Source: Phellopilus nigrolimitatus
Taxonomy: Eukaryota; Basidiomycota; Agaricomycetes; Hymenochaetales; Hymenochaetaceae
Length of the DNA: 64,000 nt
Assembly (NCBI GenBank): GCA_021029095.1
Contig: JAJOHG010000048.1
Location: 1 to 64,000 of the forward strand
Reading direction: 5' to 3'
Shown: in pieces, positions 9,118-20,794 of the stretch
How the letters are laid out: the number at the start of each line of letters is the position of its first letter
Numbering within the stretch: position 1 is the stretch's first letter
Made by a program: the position numbers and the translations under genes
Notes under the pieces: model-generated
What the model was told of the DNA's origin: nothing
The model's input: only the letters and a program-made list of their open reading frames with translations
Databases searched by the model: none

Positions 9118-12062
9118 ATGGCGAAACGCAACAGACCTATTGAGATCAGCGACGACGAGCAACCTGCGAGCATCCGCAGCTCCCCGGATCCCGACACGGA
9201 CGACTCGGTCGCTGCGAAAAGGCTGGCGCTTTTCAACAAACGTTTCGACACTGCGAACAGATCAAACGAGGAAGTACTCCGTAAGTTATTATTTCTGCCT
9301 TTATTCTATTTTATTGATCATTATGTTACTGCCAGGTTCGCAAATGAAGTTGTGGAAATCACCGTGCTACTTACATTTCAACATGCCACCGGACATCGTC
9401 AACGGAAAACGACAGGGTGTCGTATTGTATAGTTATCAATGCAAAGAGTGAGTGACGATATAATCCTTGTAGAATATATACTCATATTATATAAATTTTA
9501 GACATCCCTCCGCACAGCCGGTCATGAGGCGACGCGACGATGCTTCAACTGCGAACATCCTGCGTCATGTCAAGAGGTGCGCGCCTGAGGAAGATGGGCA
9601 AACTGAGCTCCTCAGGAGCTTCGCGAACGGCTCGACTTATACCAAATCTCGACTTCGGTTTCTTCTCGTCCTCTGGATTATCCGCCACCACCGGCCGTAT
9701 GCAATTATTCAGGATGCTGAGTTAATCTTGATGTTCCGCATGTTTTGCGCGCGCGTCGAGGTCCCTTCTCCTATGACATTGTCGCGCGATGTCCAGGAAA
9801 TTTTCGTTATGGCGAAGATAAACATCATCGCTAAGCTGAAGGTACGTAGTATTTACTTCATTCTTGGGAATGGTCTTGCCCCAGCGAGCGCGGCCATTGA
9901 GCTCGGTGCTTGATGTATACACCAGTATCGACGGCATACACTTGTGAACACGAACGCTTATTTGTAACTCTTTTTTCAGGAATACCCGGGGAAGTTTCAC
10001 ATCGGCATTGACGGGTGGACTTCCCCAAACGTTATCTCGTTCTTGGGTGTTGTCGTCCATGTGGTCGAAAACAAAAAAATATCATCGTTCATATTGGACT
10101 TCGTGAAGTAAGTATACAAGGGATTTGAATACTCGGAACTGATGTTCTCTTTTAGACTCACAAAGGCACACTCCGGCAGCTATCTCGCCGAAGAGCTCGT
10201 CAAATGCCTTAAGGAGTACGGGATCAGTAAGAAGGTAAGGTAGTGCACCAATCGCAAAGCTTATGAATTAACGTAGTTTACCTCTAGATCCTTGGCATTG
10301 TCTGCGATAACGCGTCAAACAACGACACCCTCATATCTCAACTGGAGCTCGCGCTGAATGGTCAAAACGGGGTGCACACGCGCATACGTTGCTTCGCTCA
10401 CATACTGAATCTTGTCGTTAAGGTAAGAATTAAAATTAAGGCTTACGATACATCATTAACGTTATATTAGGCTACACTATCTCTATTCACCTACGAGCGC
10501 AAGGCTGCAAGGACAGGTGATGGAGCAGAGGATGACGAAGATGACGACATGGATAGTGTCGACGGCGATGATGACAATGACACGGACAGTGGGGATGATG
10601 GTGACAGCATTGATACTGACTCGGTTGTCGATGTCGCTCGCGAGGATAGCGATGAAAGCTTTTTAACAGAACTACAGAAGGAAATCGAGAAACGAGAGAA
10701 GCTACGTCCAGATCAACTTCGTCTCGGACGCGGCGCGATAACTAAGGTGAGTAATTTCTGACATTATACTTTATTACCTGTAATAACTTGTTTCATAGCT
10801 CAAACGGCTCGCAAAGCGTACCTGCCATTCGCCGAATCTTGTGAATGACTTGAAGATGTGCTGCGCCGCGACAGAAACTGTCCCGGCAAAAAAAATGGTG
10901 CGCGCCGTTCCAACTCGATGGAACTCGGTCACGGAGGCTATTGGGCGCGCGCTCTACTTGCGCTCGGCGCTCGATAAGCTCGTTGACCTCAAGCATCATA
11001 ACGGCCCGCAATCATCTCGACTCAATCGCTACAAATTCAAATCAGAAGAATGGGAGATTCTCGCACAGTTATATACTGTCCTTGAGGTGCGTACTATTGT
11101 ACAATTATATTTATTAATGTTTATTAATGTCCACTGCTAATCTACATTATATATGAAGCCTTTTCTATGTGCAACACAGAGAATATCACAGTCGAAAACA
11201 CCCCTTCTCCACGAAGTTATCCCTCTTATCGACATGCTCTCGACAATACTCGATACAGCCATTCTTAACAAGATGCACCATCCTCTCGTCCGTGCTGCGG
11301 CCTCGCGAGGTCGAGAAGTACTAAATAAGTACTACGCTAAATCCGACGAGTCAATCATGTATCGTATGGCGATGAGTAAGTCTTTCATCTCCTATCTAAA
11401 TTATTCTTATTTATTCTTTTCATAGTGCTTCATCCACGCTACAAGACTGCCTACTTCGAAAAGCAGAAATGGCCGGCTGAGTGGATTTCTGCCGCGAAGG
11501 AGGTGCTTTTGGAGCAATGGGACGAAAATTACAAGCCCACGGTCTATGAAGACGAGCCCGCTGCTGATGACGACACTACTGACAATGCGCCAGACATTTT
11601 TTCAAACATCGACAATTGGGGGAAAAATGGAGACTCGCAGACTAAACTAAACGACTACCTTCACAGTCCGATTGTCTCGACGTGCAAGGATCCTATTGCG
11701 TACTGGGCACACATTGCTAATACTGGAGACGAATTTGCTCGTATGGCATTAGACTTCCTTTCTGCTCCAGGTACGCCTTTTTTTCTTTGTCTGCTTTATT
11801 ATTTATATATTTATTGACTCTATTAATCATAGCGACGTCTGTTGATGTTGAACGCTCATTCTCGCAGGGCACGCTGACAGTCTCCAAGTACAGGCACGCT
11901 CTTTCGGATGAGTCGACTCGTGCACAGGTCGTTCTCGGCTCGTGGTCCCAGGTCTCAGGTGCGATAGTGGAAACTGATATTATTGAAGCCTTCGACAAAA
12001 AGCAGAAACGTATCAATTCAAAGGAGAAGGATGGGGATAAAGATGTAGAAGCCGAGGGTTAG
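9118..12062 (+). CDS. hAT transposase, intact, 770 aa (copy 1)
   Basis: Cut-and-paste DNA transposase. Eleven exons with consensus GT-AG introns: 9118-9280, 9336-9447, 9502-9841, 9980-10107, 10156-10234, 10288-10422, 10471-10746, 10799-11086, 11159-11375, 11426-11770, 11833-12062. All phases agree and the frame is open to TAG. An N-terminal nuclear-type acidic/basic start is followed by a BED-like finger ending H114-x3-C118 (LRHVKRC). The RNase H-like core shows the first catalytic Asp in HIGIDGW (about D216) and the second in VCDNASNN (about D281). The hAT-typical RCFAHILNLVVK is followed by an Asp-rich insertion, then PTRWNSV. The C-terminal dimerisation motif SVDVERSFS includes the likely catalytic Glu (about E701). 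All expected hAT motifs are present. Confidence 0.93.
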
Positions 12063-12134
12063 CTCGTAGAGCAGTTTTGTGTAGTTTGTCTTTTCAATTC
12101 TTATGAGTGCTGCATAATGGTACAAAAACCCGTG

Positions 12135-12312
12135 AAGACTCGTGAACTAACCCGTCGACCTCCTTGACCTGGAACCACGGGTTTCTGGGGACCCGTGGAT
12201 CCGTGTCTCAACGGATCCAGGTCAAGCCGGGTCCGGGTCGAGCTTTTTTCGTCACGGGTGACCCGCGAAACGGGTCCGGGTCAACCCACGGGTGGACTCG
12301 TGGTATGCCCTA
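12135..12312 (+). repeat. Right terminal and subterminal repeat region of hAT copy 1
   Basis: Contains multiple ACCCGTG, GGATCCGTG and GGGTCCGGGTC words and ends with the terminal inverted repeat GGACTCGTGGTATGCCCTA at 12294-12312. Confidence 0.75.
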
Positions 12313-12320
12313 GCTCCAGG
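12313..12320 (+). repeat. Target-site duplication half B (gctccagg), inner right flank of hAT copy 1
   Basis: The 8 bases right of copy 1. The exact inverted partner (cctggagc) lies right of copy 2 at 19285-19292, not at the left end of copy 1. Confidence 0.85.
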
Positions 12321-12684
12321 CACTCAAAACTGGTAGCCGGCCATAATTTCAACACTGGTACAGGTCCTGCAACCAAAAAGTAGAATATCAAAGTTCACAA
12401 TGAGCTCAGTCCGACTGTTCTCAGCAACAACTCACACATGTGATCAAAAGAACAGGTTTCAGTGTTGTAGCAGAAGCATGCACAGGCACCATCCACAAAG
12501 AGGTCACAGCCTCAGGCACATAAGGTTGGGTTTACACTATTGCCAATGTCCTTGCACCTGCTCTGGTGCCTGTGTCTGACATTGCCTCTTGTCCAGCTAC
12601 CTTGCTCTCAGTTGTTAGATTGGCTAGTTTGCCAAGCTGTATTTTATTCAGTAGTTTGTAAAGATCACTTTCTTCTGCTGCATC
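12321..12684. other. Unique spacer of the palindrome (inverted host segment)
   Basis: The 380-bp loop (12313-12692 including target sites) is not self-complementary. On the minus strand it encodes an open segment beginning SKDAAEESDLYKLLNKI and ending in a stop after TLAIV. Read in inverted orientation, this frame joins without shift the sequence left of copy 1 (FWMQG, bases up to 5720), so the spacer was once contiguous with the outer left flank. I do not recognise the protein; it may be a remnant of an older element. Confidence 0.6.
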
Positions 12685-12692
12685 CTTTGAGC
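12685..12692 (-). repeat. Target-site duplication half A, inverted (ctttgagc), inner left flank of hAT copy 2
   Basis: Exact reverse complement of 5713-5720. Confidence 0.85.
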
Positions 12693-12870
12693 TAGGGCAT
12701 ACCACGAGTCCACCCGTGGGTTGACCCGGACCCGTTTCGCGGGTCACCCGTGACGAAAAAAGCTCGACCCGGACCCGGCTTGACCTGGATCCGTTGAGAC
12801 ACGGATCCACGGGTCCCCAGAAACCCGTGGTTCCAGGTCAAGGAGGTCGACGGGTTAGTTCACGAGTCTT
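12693..12870 (-). repeat. Inner terminal and subterminal repeat region of hAT copy 2
   Basis: Mirror image of 12135-12312, starting with the terminal repeat TAGGGCATACCACGAGTCC at 12693-12711. Confidence 0.75.
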
Positions 12871-12942
12871 CACGGGTTTTTGTACCATTATGCAGCACTC
12901 ATAAGAATTGAAAAGACAAACTACACAAAACTGCTCTACGAG

Positions 12943-15887
12943 CTAACCCTCGGCTTCTACATCTTTATCCCCATCCTTCTCCTTTGAATTGATACGTTTC
13001 TGCTTTTTGTCGAAGGCTTCAATAATATCAGTTTCCACTATCGCACCTGAGACCTGGGACCACGAGCCGAGAACGACCTGTGCACGAGTCGACTCATCCG
13101 AAAGAGCGTGCCTGTACTTGGAGACTGTCAGCGTGCCCTGCGAGAATGAGCGTTCAACATCAACAGACGTCGCTATGATTAATAGAGTCAATAAATATAT
13201 AAATAATAAAGCAGACAAAGAAAAAAAGGCGTACCTGGAGCAGAAAGGAAGTCTAATGCCATACGAGCAAATTCGTCTCCAGTATTAGCAATGTGTGCCC
13301 AGTACGCAATAGGATCCTTGCACGTCGAGACAATCGGACTGTGAAGGTAGTCGTTTAGTTTAGTCTGCGAGTCTCCATTTTTCCCCCAATTGTCGATGTT
13401 TGAAAAAATGTCTGGCGCATTGTCAGTAGTGTCGTCATCAGCAGCGGGCTCGTCTTCATAGACCGTGGGCTTGTAATTTTCGTCCCATTGCTCCAAAAGC
13501 ACCTCCTTCGCGGCAGAAATCCACTCAGCCGGCCATTTCTGCTTTTCGAAGTAGGCAGTCTTGTAGCGTGGATGAAGCACTATGAAAAGAATAAATAAGA
13601 ATAATTTAGATAGGAGATGAAAGACTTACTCATCGCCATACGATACATGATTGACTCGTCGGATTTAGCGTAGTACTTATTTAGTACTTCTCGACCTCGC
13701 GAGGCCGCAGCACGGACGAGAGGATGGTGCATCTTGTTAAGAATGGCTGTATCGAGTATTGTCGAGAGCATGTCGATAAGAGGGATAACTTCGTGGAGAA
13801 GGGGTGTTTTCGACTGTGATATTCTCTGTGTTGCACATAGAAAAGGCTTCATATATAATGTAGATTAGCAGTGGACATTAATAAACATTAATAAATATAA
13901 TTGTACAATAGTACGCACCTCAAGGACAGTATATAACTGTGCGAGAATCTCCCATTCTTCTGATTTGAATTTGTAGCGATTGAGTCGAGATGATTGCGGG
14001 CCGTTATGATGCTTGAGGTCAACGAGCTTATCGAGCGCCGAGCGCAAGTAGAGCGCGCGCCCAATAGCCTCCGTGACCGAGTTCCATCGAGTTGGAACGG
14101 CGCGCACCATTTTTTTTGCCGGGACAGTTTCTGTCGCGGCGCAGCACATCTTCAAGTCATTCACAAGATTCGGCGAATGGCAGGTACGCTTTGCGAGCCG
14201 TTTGAGCTATGAAACAAGTTATTACAGGTAATAAAGTATAATGTCAGAAATTACTCACCTTAGTTATCGCGCCGCGTCCGAGACGAAGTTGATCTGGACG
14301 TAGCTTCTCTCGTTTCTCGATTTCCTTCTGTAGTTCTGTTAAAAAGCTTTCATCGCTATCCTCGCGAGCGACATCGACAACCGAGTCAGTATCAATGCTG
14401 TCACCATCATCCCCACTGTCCGTGTCATTGTCATCATCGCCGTCGACACTATCCATGTCGTCATCTTCGTCATCCTCTGCTCCATCACCTGTCCTTGCAG
14501 CCTTGCGCTCGTAGGTGAATAGAGATAGTGTAGCCTAATATAACGTTAATGATGTATCGTAAGCCTTAATTTTAATTCTTACCTTAACGACAAGATTCAG
14601 TATGTGAGCGAAGCAACGTATGCGCGTGTGCACCCCGTTTTGACCATTCAGCGCGAGCTCCAGTTGAGATATGAGGGTGTCGTTGTTTGACGCGTTATCG
14701 CAGACAATGCCAAGGATCTAGAGGTAAACTACGTTAATTCATAAGCTTTGCGATTGGTGCACTACCTTACCTTCTTACTGATCCCGTACTCCTTAAGGCA
14801 TTTGACGAGCTCTTCGGCGAGATAGCTGCCGGAGTGTGCCTTTGTGAGTCTAAAAGAGAACATCAGTTCCGAGTATTCAAATCCCTTGTATACTTACTTC
14901 ACGAAGTCCAATATGAACGATGATATTTTTTTGTTTTCGACCACATGGACGACAACACCCAAGAACGAGATAACGTTTGGGGAAGTCCACCCGTCAATGC
15001 CGATGTGAAACTTCCCCGGGTATTCCTGAAAAAAGAGTTACAAATAAGCGTTCGTGTTCACAAGTGTATGCCGTCGATACTGGTGTATACATCAAGCACC
15101 GAGCTCAATGGCCGCGCTCGCTGGGGCAAGACCATTCCCAAGAATGAAGTAAATACTACGTACCTTCAGCTTAGCGATGATGTTTATCTTCGCCATAACG
15201 AAAATTTCCTGGACATCGCGCGACAATGTCATAGGAGAAGGGACCTCGACGCGCGCGCAAAACATGCGGAACATCAAGATTAACTCAGCATCCTGAATAA
15301 TTGCATACGGCCGGTGGTGGCGGATAATCCAGAGGACGAGAAGAAACCGAAGTCGAGATTTGGTATAAGTCGAGCCGTTCGCGAAGCTCCTGAGGAGCTC
15401 AGTTTGCCCATCTTCCTCAGGCGCGCACCTCTTGACATGACGCAGGATGTTCGCAGTTGAAGCATCGTCGCGTCGCCTCATGACCGGCTGTGCGGAGGGA
15501 TGTCTAAAATTTATATAATATGAGTATATATTCTACAAGGATTATATCGTCACTCACTCTTTGCATTGATAACTATACAATACGACACCCTGTCGTTTTC
15601 CGTTGACGATGTCCGGTGGCATGTTGAAATGTAAGTAGCACGGTGATTTCCACAACTTCATTTGCGAACCTGGCAGTAACATAATGATCAATAAAATAGA
15701 ATAAAGGCAGAAATAATAACTTACGGAGTACTTCCTCGTTTGATCTGTTCGCAGTGTCGAAACGTTTGTTGAAAAGCGCCAGCCTTTTCGCAGCGACCGA
15801 GTCGTCCGTGTCGGGATCCGGGGAGCTGCGGATGCTCGCAGGTTGCTCGTCGTCGCTGATCTCAATAGGTCTGTTGCGTTTCGCCAT
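12943..15887 (-). CDS. hAT transposase, intact, 770 aa (copy 2)
   Basis: Identical to the copy 1 transposase, on the minus strand. Exons 15887-15725, 15669-15558, 15503-15164, 15025-14898, 14849-14771, 14717-14583, 14534-14259, 14206-13919, 13846-13630, 13579-13235, 13172-12943. The same catalytic and dimerisation motifs are present. Two intact identical sources of transposase at one locus suggest recent activity or gene conversion. Confidence 0.93.
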
Positions 15888-16121
15888 TGCTCGTGCTGGA
15901 TACAGTTCGTAAAATCTTGGCTCTTTTATATTAGAATAATTTAATTTAATGTCAGCAGTAAAAGATAATGCTAGGAGACGCGATCTCCATAGCATCACAA
16001 GAAAGAAAAACTTACCAAGTGATATGTGAAATGCGATCGAGGGTAGTCATCGGATCTTTGTCTTAGGACTTTGACCTCGGTTTTCCGAGCAGATATCACG
16101 GGTCCCCGCTGGCTTAAACTA

Positions 16122-16146
16122 CTCGTGTCTGTAGTACAGACACGAG
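16122..16146. repeat. 25-bp perfect palindrome upstream of the transposase (copy 2)
   Basis: Mirror of 8859-8883, unchanged. The 15888-17197 stretch around it mirrors 7808-9117 and likewise contains no gene I can assign. Confidence 0.8.
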
Positions 16147-17197
16147 CTTCTAAGCCCAAACGGCGACACAACCCAGTGCGCCGGTCCCGCGTATCGGGAC
16201 CCTTGAGGCACGCGACGGCTCAATATCCCTGGCTGCGCACAGAACATGGTAGAACAAATAATAACTGGGGCAGAGAAAATATATTAGCATCTAAGATCTT
16301 ATAATACGGTTTAGACCGACACAATACGACAAATTGCAGAAAAAAACACCATGCGTGCAAAGCTTGGAACTCGATCCAAGATCTACGCGGCCAATTCCTC
16401 CTTGCCAAAGAGAACTTCGGCTTCGGGAGGTGCTCCGAGCTCGGGCTGCACTGAAACATCGAGCTGGCGTTCTCGAACATAACGCCAAGCACAGATGATG
16501 GTATCGGGGTGGAACACAAGCGCACGATGCGGTGGCCATGGCTTTCAGTCTCTACGTGCACTATTCAAGCCGTAATTCAATATTATACCAGCACTGTCAG
16601 CAGCTCAGGACTTACACGCTGCAACTGTGGAGCCAGAGGTAAACTCGAGTGCGACCTATTCTCCTGTGACCCGAGCCCAGATGCCTCAATCGTCGCATAT
16701 GTCAGCAAAATGTTTGCAGTAGCGACGAAAGATCTTCCAGGAAATAAGCGTGAACCGCCGACTGCACAGGAGATGCACGATCGGGGGAAGGAATAGATAG
16801 AGGGTGAGCGATCCGTGAAAAAAAGGGTAAATGAAGGGCCCTTACAGTAAAACCAGATCCGAAACACTGAGATACGACTGCACTGGCAGTTCACCACAAG
16901 CGACAAGCGGAGACGCCGCTTTTCTTGATTTCGGTGGGGGCTCTGGAGGTTGTCGCCAGGGGGATTGCATAGTGGAACGACGAGAAAAAAGACAGAGACA
17001 GCGGACGGCTCAGACGTGGCATGCCACGTATGATCCAAATAAGGCCATACAGCGTGAGCGTGGGCCAGGGGCAGGCCGTCATCGTGCGTGAACATCGGAC
17101 AGGTCATTCTTACCTTGTCATCTGCATGCACGGTCTGACCGACTCGAAAGCCTTGTCTACACTTTGTGGGCGACGACCGCCCCCTTTTCGCAGCATT

Positions 17198-17596
17198 ATG
17201 TCTACGTGTCCGGAGGTCCTCAAAGCCTTGCTCGCTGCGACAGAAGCCGTCCGTTCGACTCGCTCCGCTGTCAACTCAGCGCGATTCGCTCTTCCTTCGA
17301 CGACCCGTGTGGCACTGGCCACTGCCACGGACAGCATCGACGCAGCACGATCGGCCCTCGAAGACGCTTCTTCTGCGCTTCGGGCGGCCTTCGCGATCGC
17401 CGGCTTCACTTCTGCACATCTTAACCCGATCAGCGTGGACAACATCAGCACAGCAACTGCGGGGTATACAACGGATTCGGCGCTAACGTCTGAAATGGCT
17501 CAAACTCACATCCACCCCGGCCTACGTCCACGAGAGGAGGTGTTCGCGAACGTCGGGGAGGTCGGGCTGGAATCTTTTGGCGGTTTGGTGAGTCTC

Positions 17597-17643
<47 letters not shown>

Positions 17644-18162
17644 TCGTGTATCCTTGTCCTGAGACGACTACCATCTAGCTCATCCTGTTGGAACACACCC
17701 TCGCACCTTGCACAACATTAACATACTATCTTCTTGGAGAAGAAACGCTTCGCGACTACCATTCTATCCTTTTCGACACCAACTTCACCACTCGTGACCT
17801 CAATCTTCCCCGCCGTCTCGCACAAGCTCTTCCCGCTCCCACTGGACGGTTCAACGGTACCTGTGTCATTCATGTCATTGACAATCTCCTCAGTATTTAT
17901 TTCGGATCCTCAAGTCCGCCAATCGTTGCGAAGTCGTGGAAGGCCTCGGTATGTTTCTCTTTCTTTTCTATAACTTATTAATAAAATTAATCAATTATAT
18001 TAGGGATCTACGTTCATTCTATATGTTTTATCTACCTCTGTGATGGCAGCCGCTATTGCACAGACAAGTGAGGAGGTTGTAAATACAGTCAACAGCATTT
18101 CCGGTGATGACTCCGACACCGATGACATGCCAGAGTTGCTTGAGGAGCTTTATATAGTTTAG
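17198..18162 (+). CDS. hAT-associated accessory protein, 272 aa, unknown function (copy 2)
   Basis: Exons 17198-17587, 17679-17948 and 18004-18162, identical to the copy 1 gene. The ATG at 17198 (STCPEVLKALLAATEAV follows) is chosen because it opens the helical region and leaves a short untranslated leader; an upstream in-frame ATG near 17021 would add a segment rich in Arg/His that looks untranslated. The intact frame and splice signals are preserved exactly in both copies. Confidence 0.68.
17597..17645 (+). repeat. (TTTC)n microsatellite, copy 2
   Basis: Same unit count as in copy 1. By chance it also stays open in the frame of exon 1 (repeated SFFL), so naive gene callers would read through the intron. 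Confidence 0.9.
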
Positions 18163-18367
18163 AGTAACTGTAGTGTCGTCTCAATGTCAATTAAACTTGG
18201 TTCTGTGCTCCGTGCAGTCAGGCTACTCATCACGAGCCTCTGCATCTTCGACGCAATTCCCACAGAGCTTATAGCCTCGCCCAAGCCTCACCCTCCACCC
18301 TCTGCATGCAGCGCACAGCACTCGTCCTGCCTCCCGCATTCCATTCCCAAACGCTCGACGCTGACTG

Positions 18368-19019
18368 ATGATCGTGAAGGACCCAGCCAAGTCCGGCTAC
18401 TCTGCACACGCTCTCTCGAGCTTCAACTCGCCCGACACAAACACGCCTGGCATGCAGCCGCCTGCGTCCTTCCTCTGCGGCGAGCCCACGCGGCGCCGCT
18501 TCTGGCGCGCGTTCGCCGCCGCGCTGCTAATCTGGCTGATGCTCTCCATGCTCGTGCGCAGCGCCCTCGACCTCGCGGGCGTCAGCAGGCACCGCGCACA
18601 CGGGGTGAGCCCACCTCCTTCACTTCATTCATATGCACTTCCCTATCCCAACGTGATAATGACAGGGCATTGCGACCGACTGGCCCGAGTTCGCCAGGGG
18701 CGAGGTCGGCGCGTGCGCTCAACGCACGGACTGGCCTGCGTCGCTCTCTCCCCTCCAAACCGACTCTAAAGCGCAGCCGCAACACTCAGTCACGCAAGAC
18801 TTCCTGGCCAATAAAAAAATGGACGCGCTGCCGCCGTATCATTCGCAGGTCTCCTTCACGCTCCCTGCGGGCGCCGAGTGGCTCTACCTGCTCTCGCGCG
18901 GCTCGCTCGCACACGGCTCCGTGCGCATCGAGCCCGCCACTTCCGACACAGTGTCCGAAACGGACATGGCCACCGTCGACGTGCGCGTGGGCGGTGCCCT
19001 TTTCATTCTCATCATATGA
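18368..19019 (+). CDS. Single-pass membrane protein carried by hAT copy 2 (probable captured host gene)
   Basis: Exons 18368-18604 and 18666-19019, 196 aa, identical to the copy 1 gene: one transmembrane helix at about residues 46-64, then a LPAGAEWLYLLSRGSL segment like a longer Agaricomycete membrane-protein family. It ends 265 bp before the element's end. That it was captured is inferred from its intron, its different base composition and its lack of any link to transposition. Confidence 0.6.
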
Positions 19020-19129
19020 ATCTTCTGTGTGCTTTCATGCCGTCTCTCTCAGACTGGCCTCATTGTATTCTCTTTTATTGTTCTCAAGACTCAATATAAT
19101 GTTTTTAATGTCTAAATACTTATGAACTA

Positions 19130-19284
19130 CCCGCGGGTATTGAAAAAATGCAAATCCTCGACCCGGACCCGTGACAAACCGTTTCTCACGGATCACCTGT
19201 CAACGGGTGATCCGTGAATACGGATCTGCAGTCCGGGTCGGGTCACGGGTACCCACGGGTTCCAGGGACTCGTGGTATGCCCTA
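19130..19284 (-). repeat. Outer terminal and subterminal repeat region of hAT copy 2
   Basis: Mirror image of 5721-5875, including the 11-bp-stem hairpin, ending in the terminal repeat GGACTCGTGGTATGCCCTA at 19266-19284. Confidence 0.75.
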
Positions 19285-19292
19285 CCTGGAGC
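19285..19292 (-). repeat. Target-site duplication half B, inverted (cctggagc), outer right flank of hAT copy 2
   Basis: Exact reverse complement of 12313-12320. Confidence 0.85.
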
Positions 19293-20794
19293 ACAGTTAG
19301 ACTATAACTAAATATAGGTGTACCTGTTATATGCATGTAACTGATTAGCTGCTACTCATAGTCGCCTTCCCAGGAACTATATGTAATGACTACCTACCTA
19401 CCCACCTACCTAGCTCGCAGACTATTTATGCTATAGCAGCTAACCTTGATACTATACTACCCATCAACAGCTACTATTGATGCTATAGACGCTACTTCAG
19501 CTAAATTACTAATCAGGCTAAAACCAGCTAAAAACACTAGTGACTATCTTGCAACTTCATCTACACAAGCTACCGACACTAAACCCCTACTAGGAAATTG
19601 CAGTTTCCTGATGTGGAAAGTGAGGAGAACGATTCCGTGCGGGTTGCGGCACATCATGGATGCCGCACACAATCGCGAGGCGCTTCGGTGGGACACTGTG
19701 CGCAAGCTGCGCCCCCTGGATCAGGGATCTGCTCGCTCGCGGCGGCCAGTATGGGCGACACAGATATGAGTCGCATGTCAGGGATGTGTAAAGCCAGCGA
19801 CTACAGTGCATAAAGCCATAAAGCACCAACTGGCTGGGGCCCAGAATTTTGCGAATTTCGGATTTCTTTTTTAGTTTCTCTAATAGAAGTAAGCAAAATA
19901 CGCAATTTCTCGCAATTTCCCGATTTTCTCACAATGTTTCAAATTTTGAGAATAAAATAAAATAATAATAATAATAATAATAATAAATAGCAAATCACGT
20001 GTTATATCTGTTTGTCAAGGAGTCTGCAACTTTACCCTGGAATATTTCTACTCTCCTATGAAGAAATGGGCAAGAAGAAATGTCAGATAGTGACTGGCTA
20101 ATGTGAAGTGGTCATCCAATATGCCGGACTTAAATTAGATTTGGGCGCTTATCTTATATAATAACCTATATTAAGCAATTTTAAACGCATTTTAATTATT
20201 ATATGTATTATTATTTGTTTCAAATTTTCAGTGGTCAAAAAAGAAAAAGTCGACAATTGAGAAATCTACGATACAAGATCTGTAGACACGCATGGCCTCT
20301 AACCAATGTGTATAAACAGATAGGCCATAGATAATTGTGGCAAAAGTAGATAAAAAAGTAATTCGGACCTTCCCGGCTTGTTGACTTTTGCCTTTATGCA
20401 CTGTAGTATGTCCTTTCGGTGCCTCTGACACTCACAAGAGATTCGGAGGTGCTGCCCAAGCATCCGCAGAAGCCTGCTTCCAACGTCCTGACTGGTATCG
20501 TGCGCCCTGACGTGGCGTACGCTTCCGCCGCTGCACAAATGCGGCTTTGCACGCGAAACGAACAATCCTGCTTTCAGACTTATCTGAAGTTTGTATACTA
20601 GACCCTCTTTGGCTTCCGGGCGTGCTGTCGCGAGAGCAGCATTGTCAAAAGGAACATCGTAGATTTCATAAATGCAAACAGCGACGACCTTTATCTCGAA
20701 TATCCAGCTCTACGGTTACGTCGAGTATCCAAGTCTCCTTGCTTATTGCATAGATATTCATGCCTACAGATTTTTACAGTAAGACGATTGGTTT
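19293..20794. other. AT-rich gene-poor stretch right of the palindrome
   Basis: No supported gene. It holds short simple repeats: a CTAC/CCTA-rich tract near 19390-19413 and (AAT)n at about 19959-19986. Short open frames near 19600-19810 and 20420-20600 have no recognisable domain. Confidence 0.5.

Larger units (their letters stand above)
5721..12312 (+). mobile_element. hAT-superfamily DNA transposon, copy 1 (6,592 bp)
   Basis: The element starts TAGGGCATACCACGAGTCC and ends with the exact reverse complement of those 19 bases. It uses 8-bp target sites and encodes an intact hAT transposase (plus strand). A 272-aa accessory protein and a 196-aa captured-type membrane protein lie in the opposite orientation. 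Both ends carry dense ACCCGTG/CACGGGT and GGATCCGTG subterminal motifs, probable transposase-binding sites. Every position x corresponds to 25005-x in copy 2 with no length difference across the whole element, and the predicted proteins are identical, so the two copies are recent or have been homogenised. With complete ends and an uninterrupted transposase it should be considered potentially autonomous. Confidence 0.92.
12693..19284 (-). mobile_element. hAT-superfamily DNA transposon, copy 2 (6,592 bp, inverted)
   Basis: Same length, ends and genes as copy 1, in opposite orientation, so that the pair forms a palindrome centred at 12502.5 with 6.6-kb arms. All open frames in both arms have identical translations and coordinates that sum to 25005. 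No indel between the arms was found. Confidence 0.92.

Noticed and set aside
12195..12383. Open frame reading out of the transposon end into the spacer (and 12532-12810)
   Set aside because: The shared N-terminal part is merely the translated subterminal repeat; it is not a gene of the element.
5721..19284. The palindrome as a telomere, rDNA or viral terminal repeat
   Set aside because: Each arm is a self-contained hAT element with its own terminal repeats, and the flanks are single-copy chromosomal sequence.
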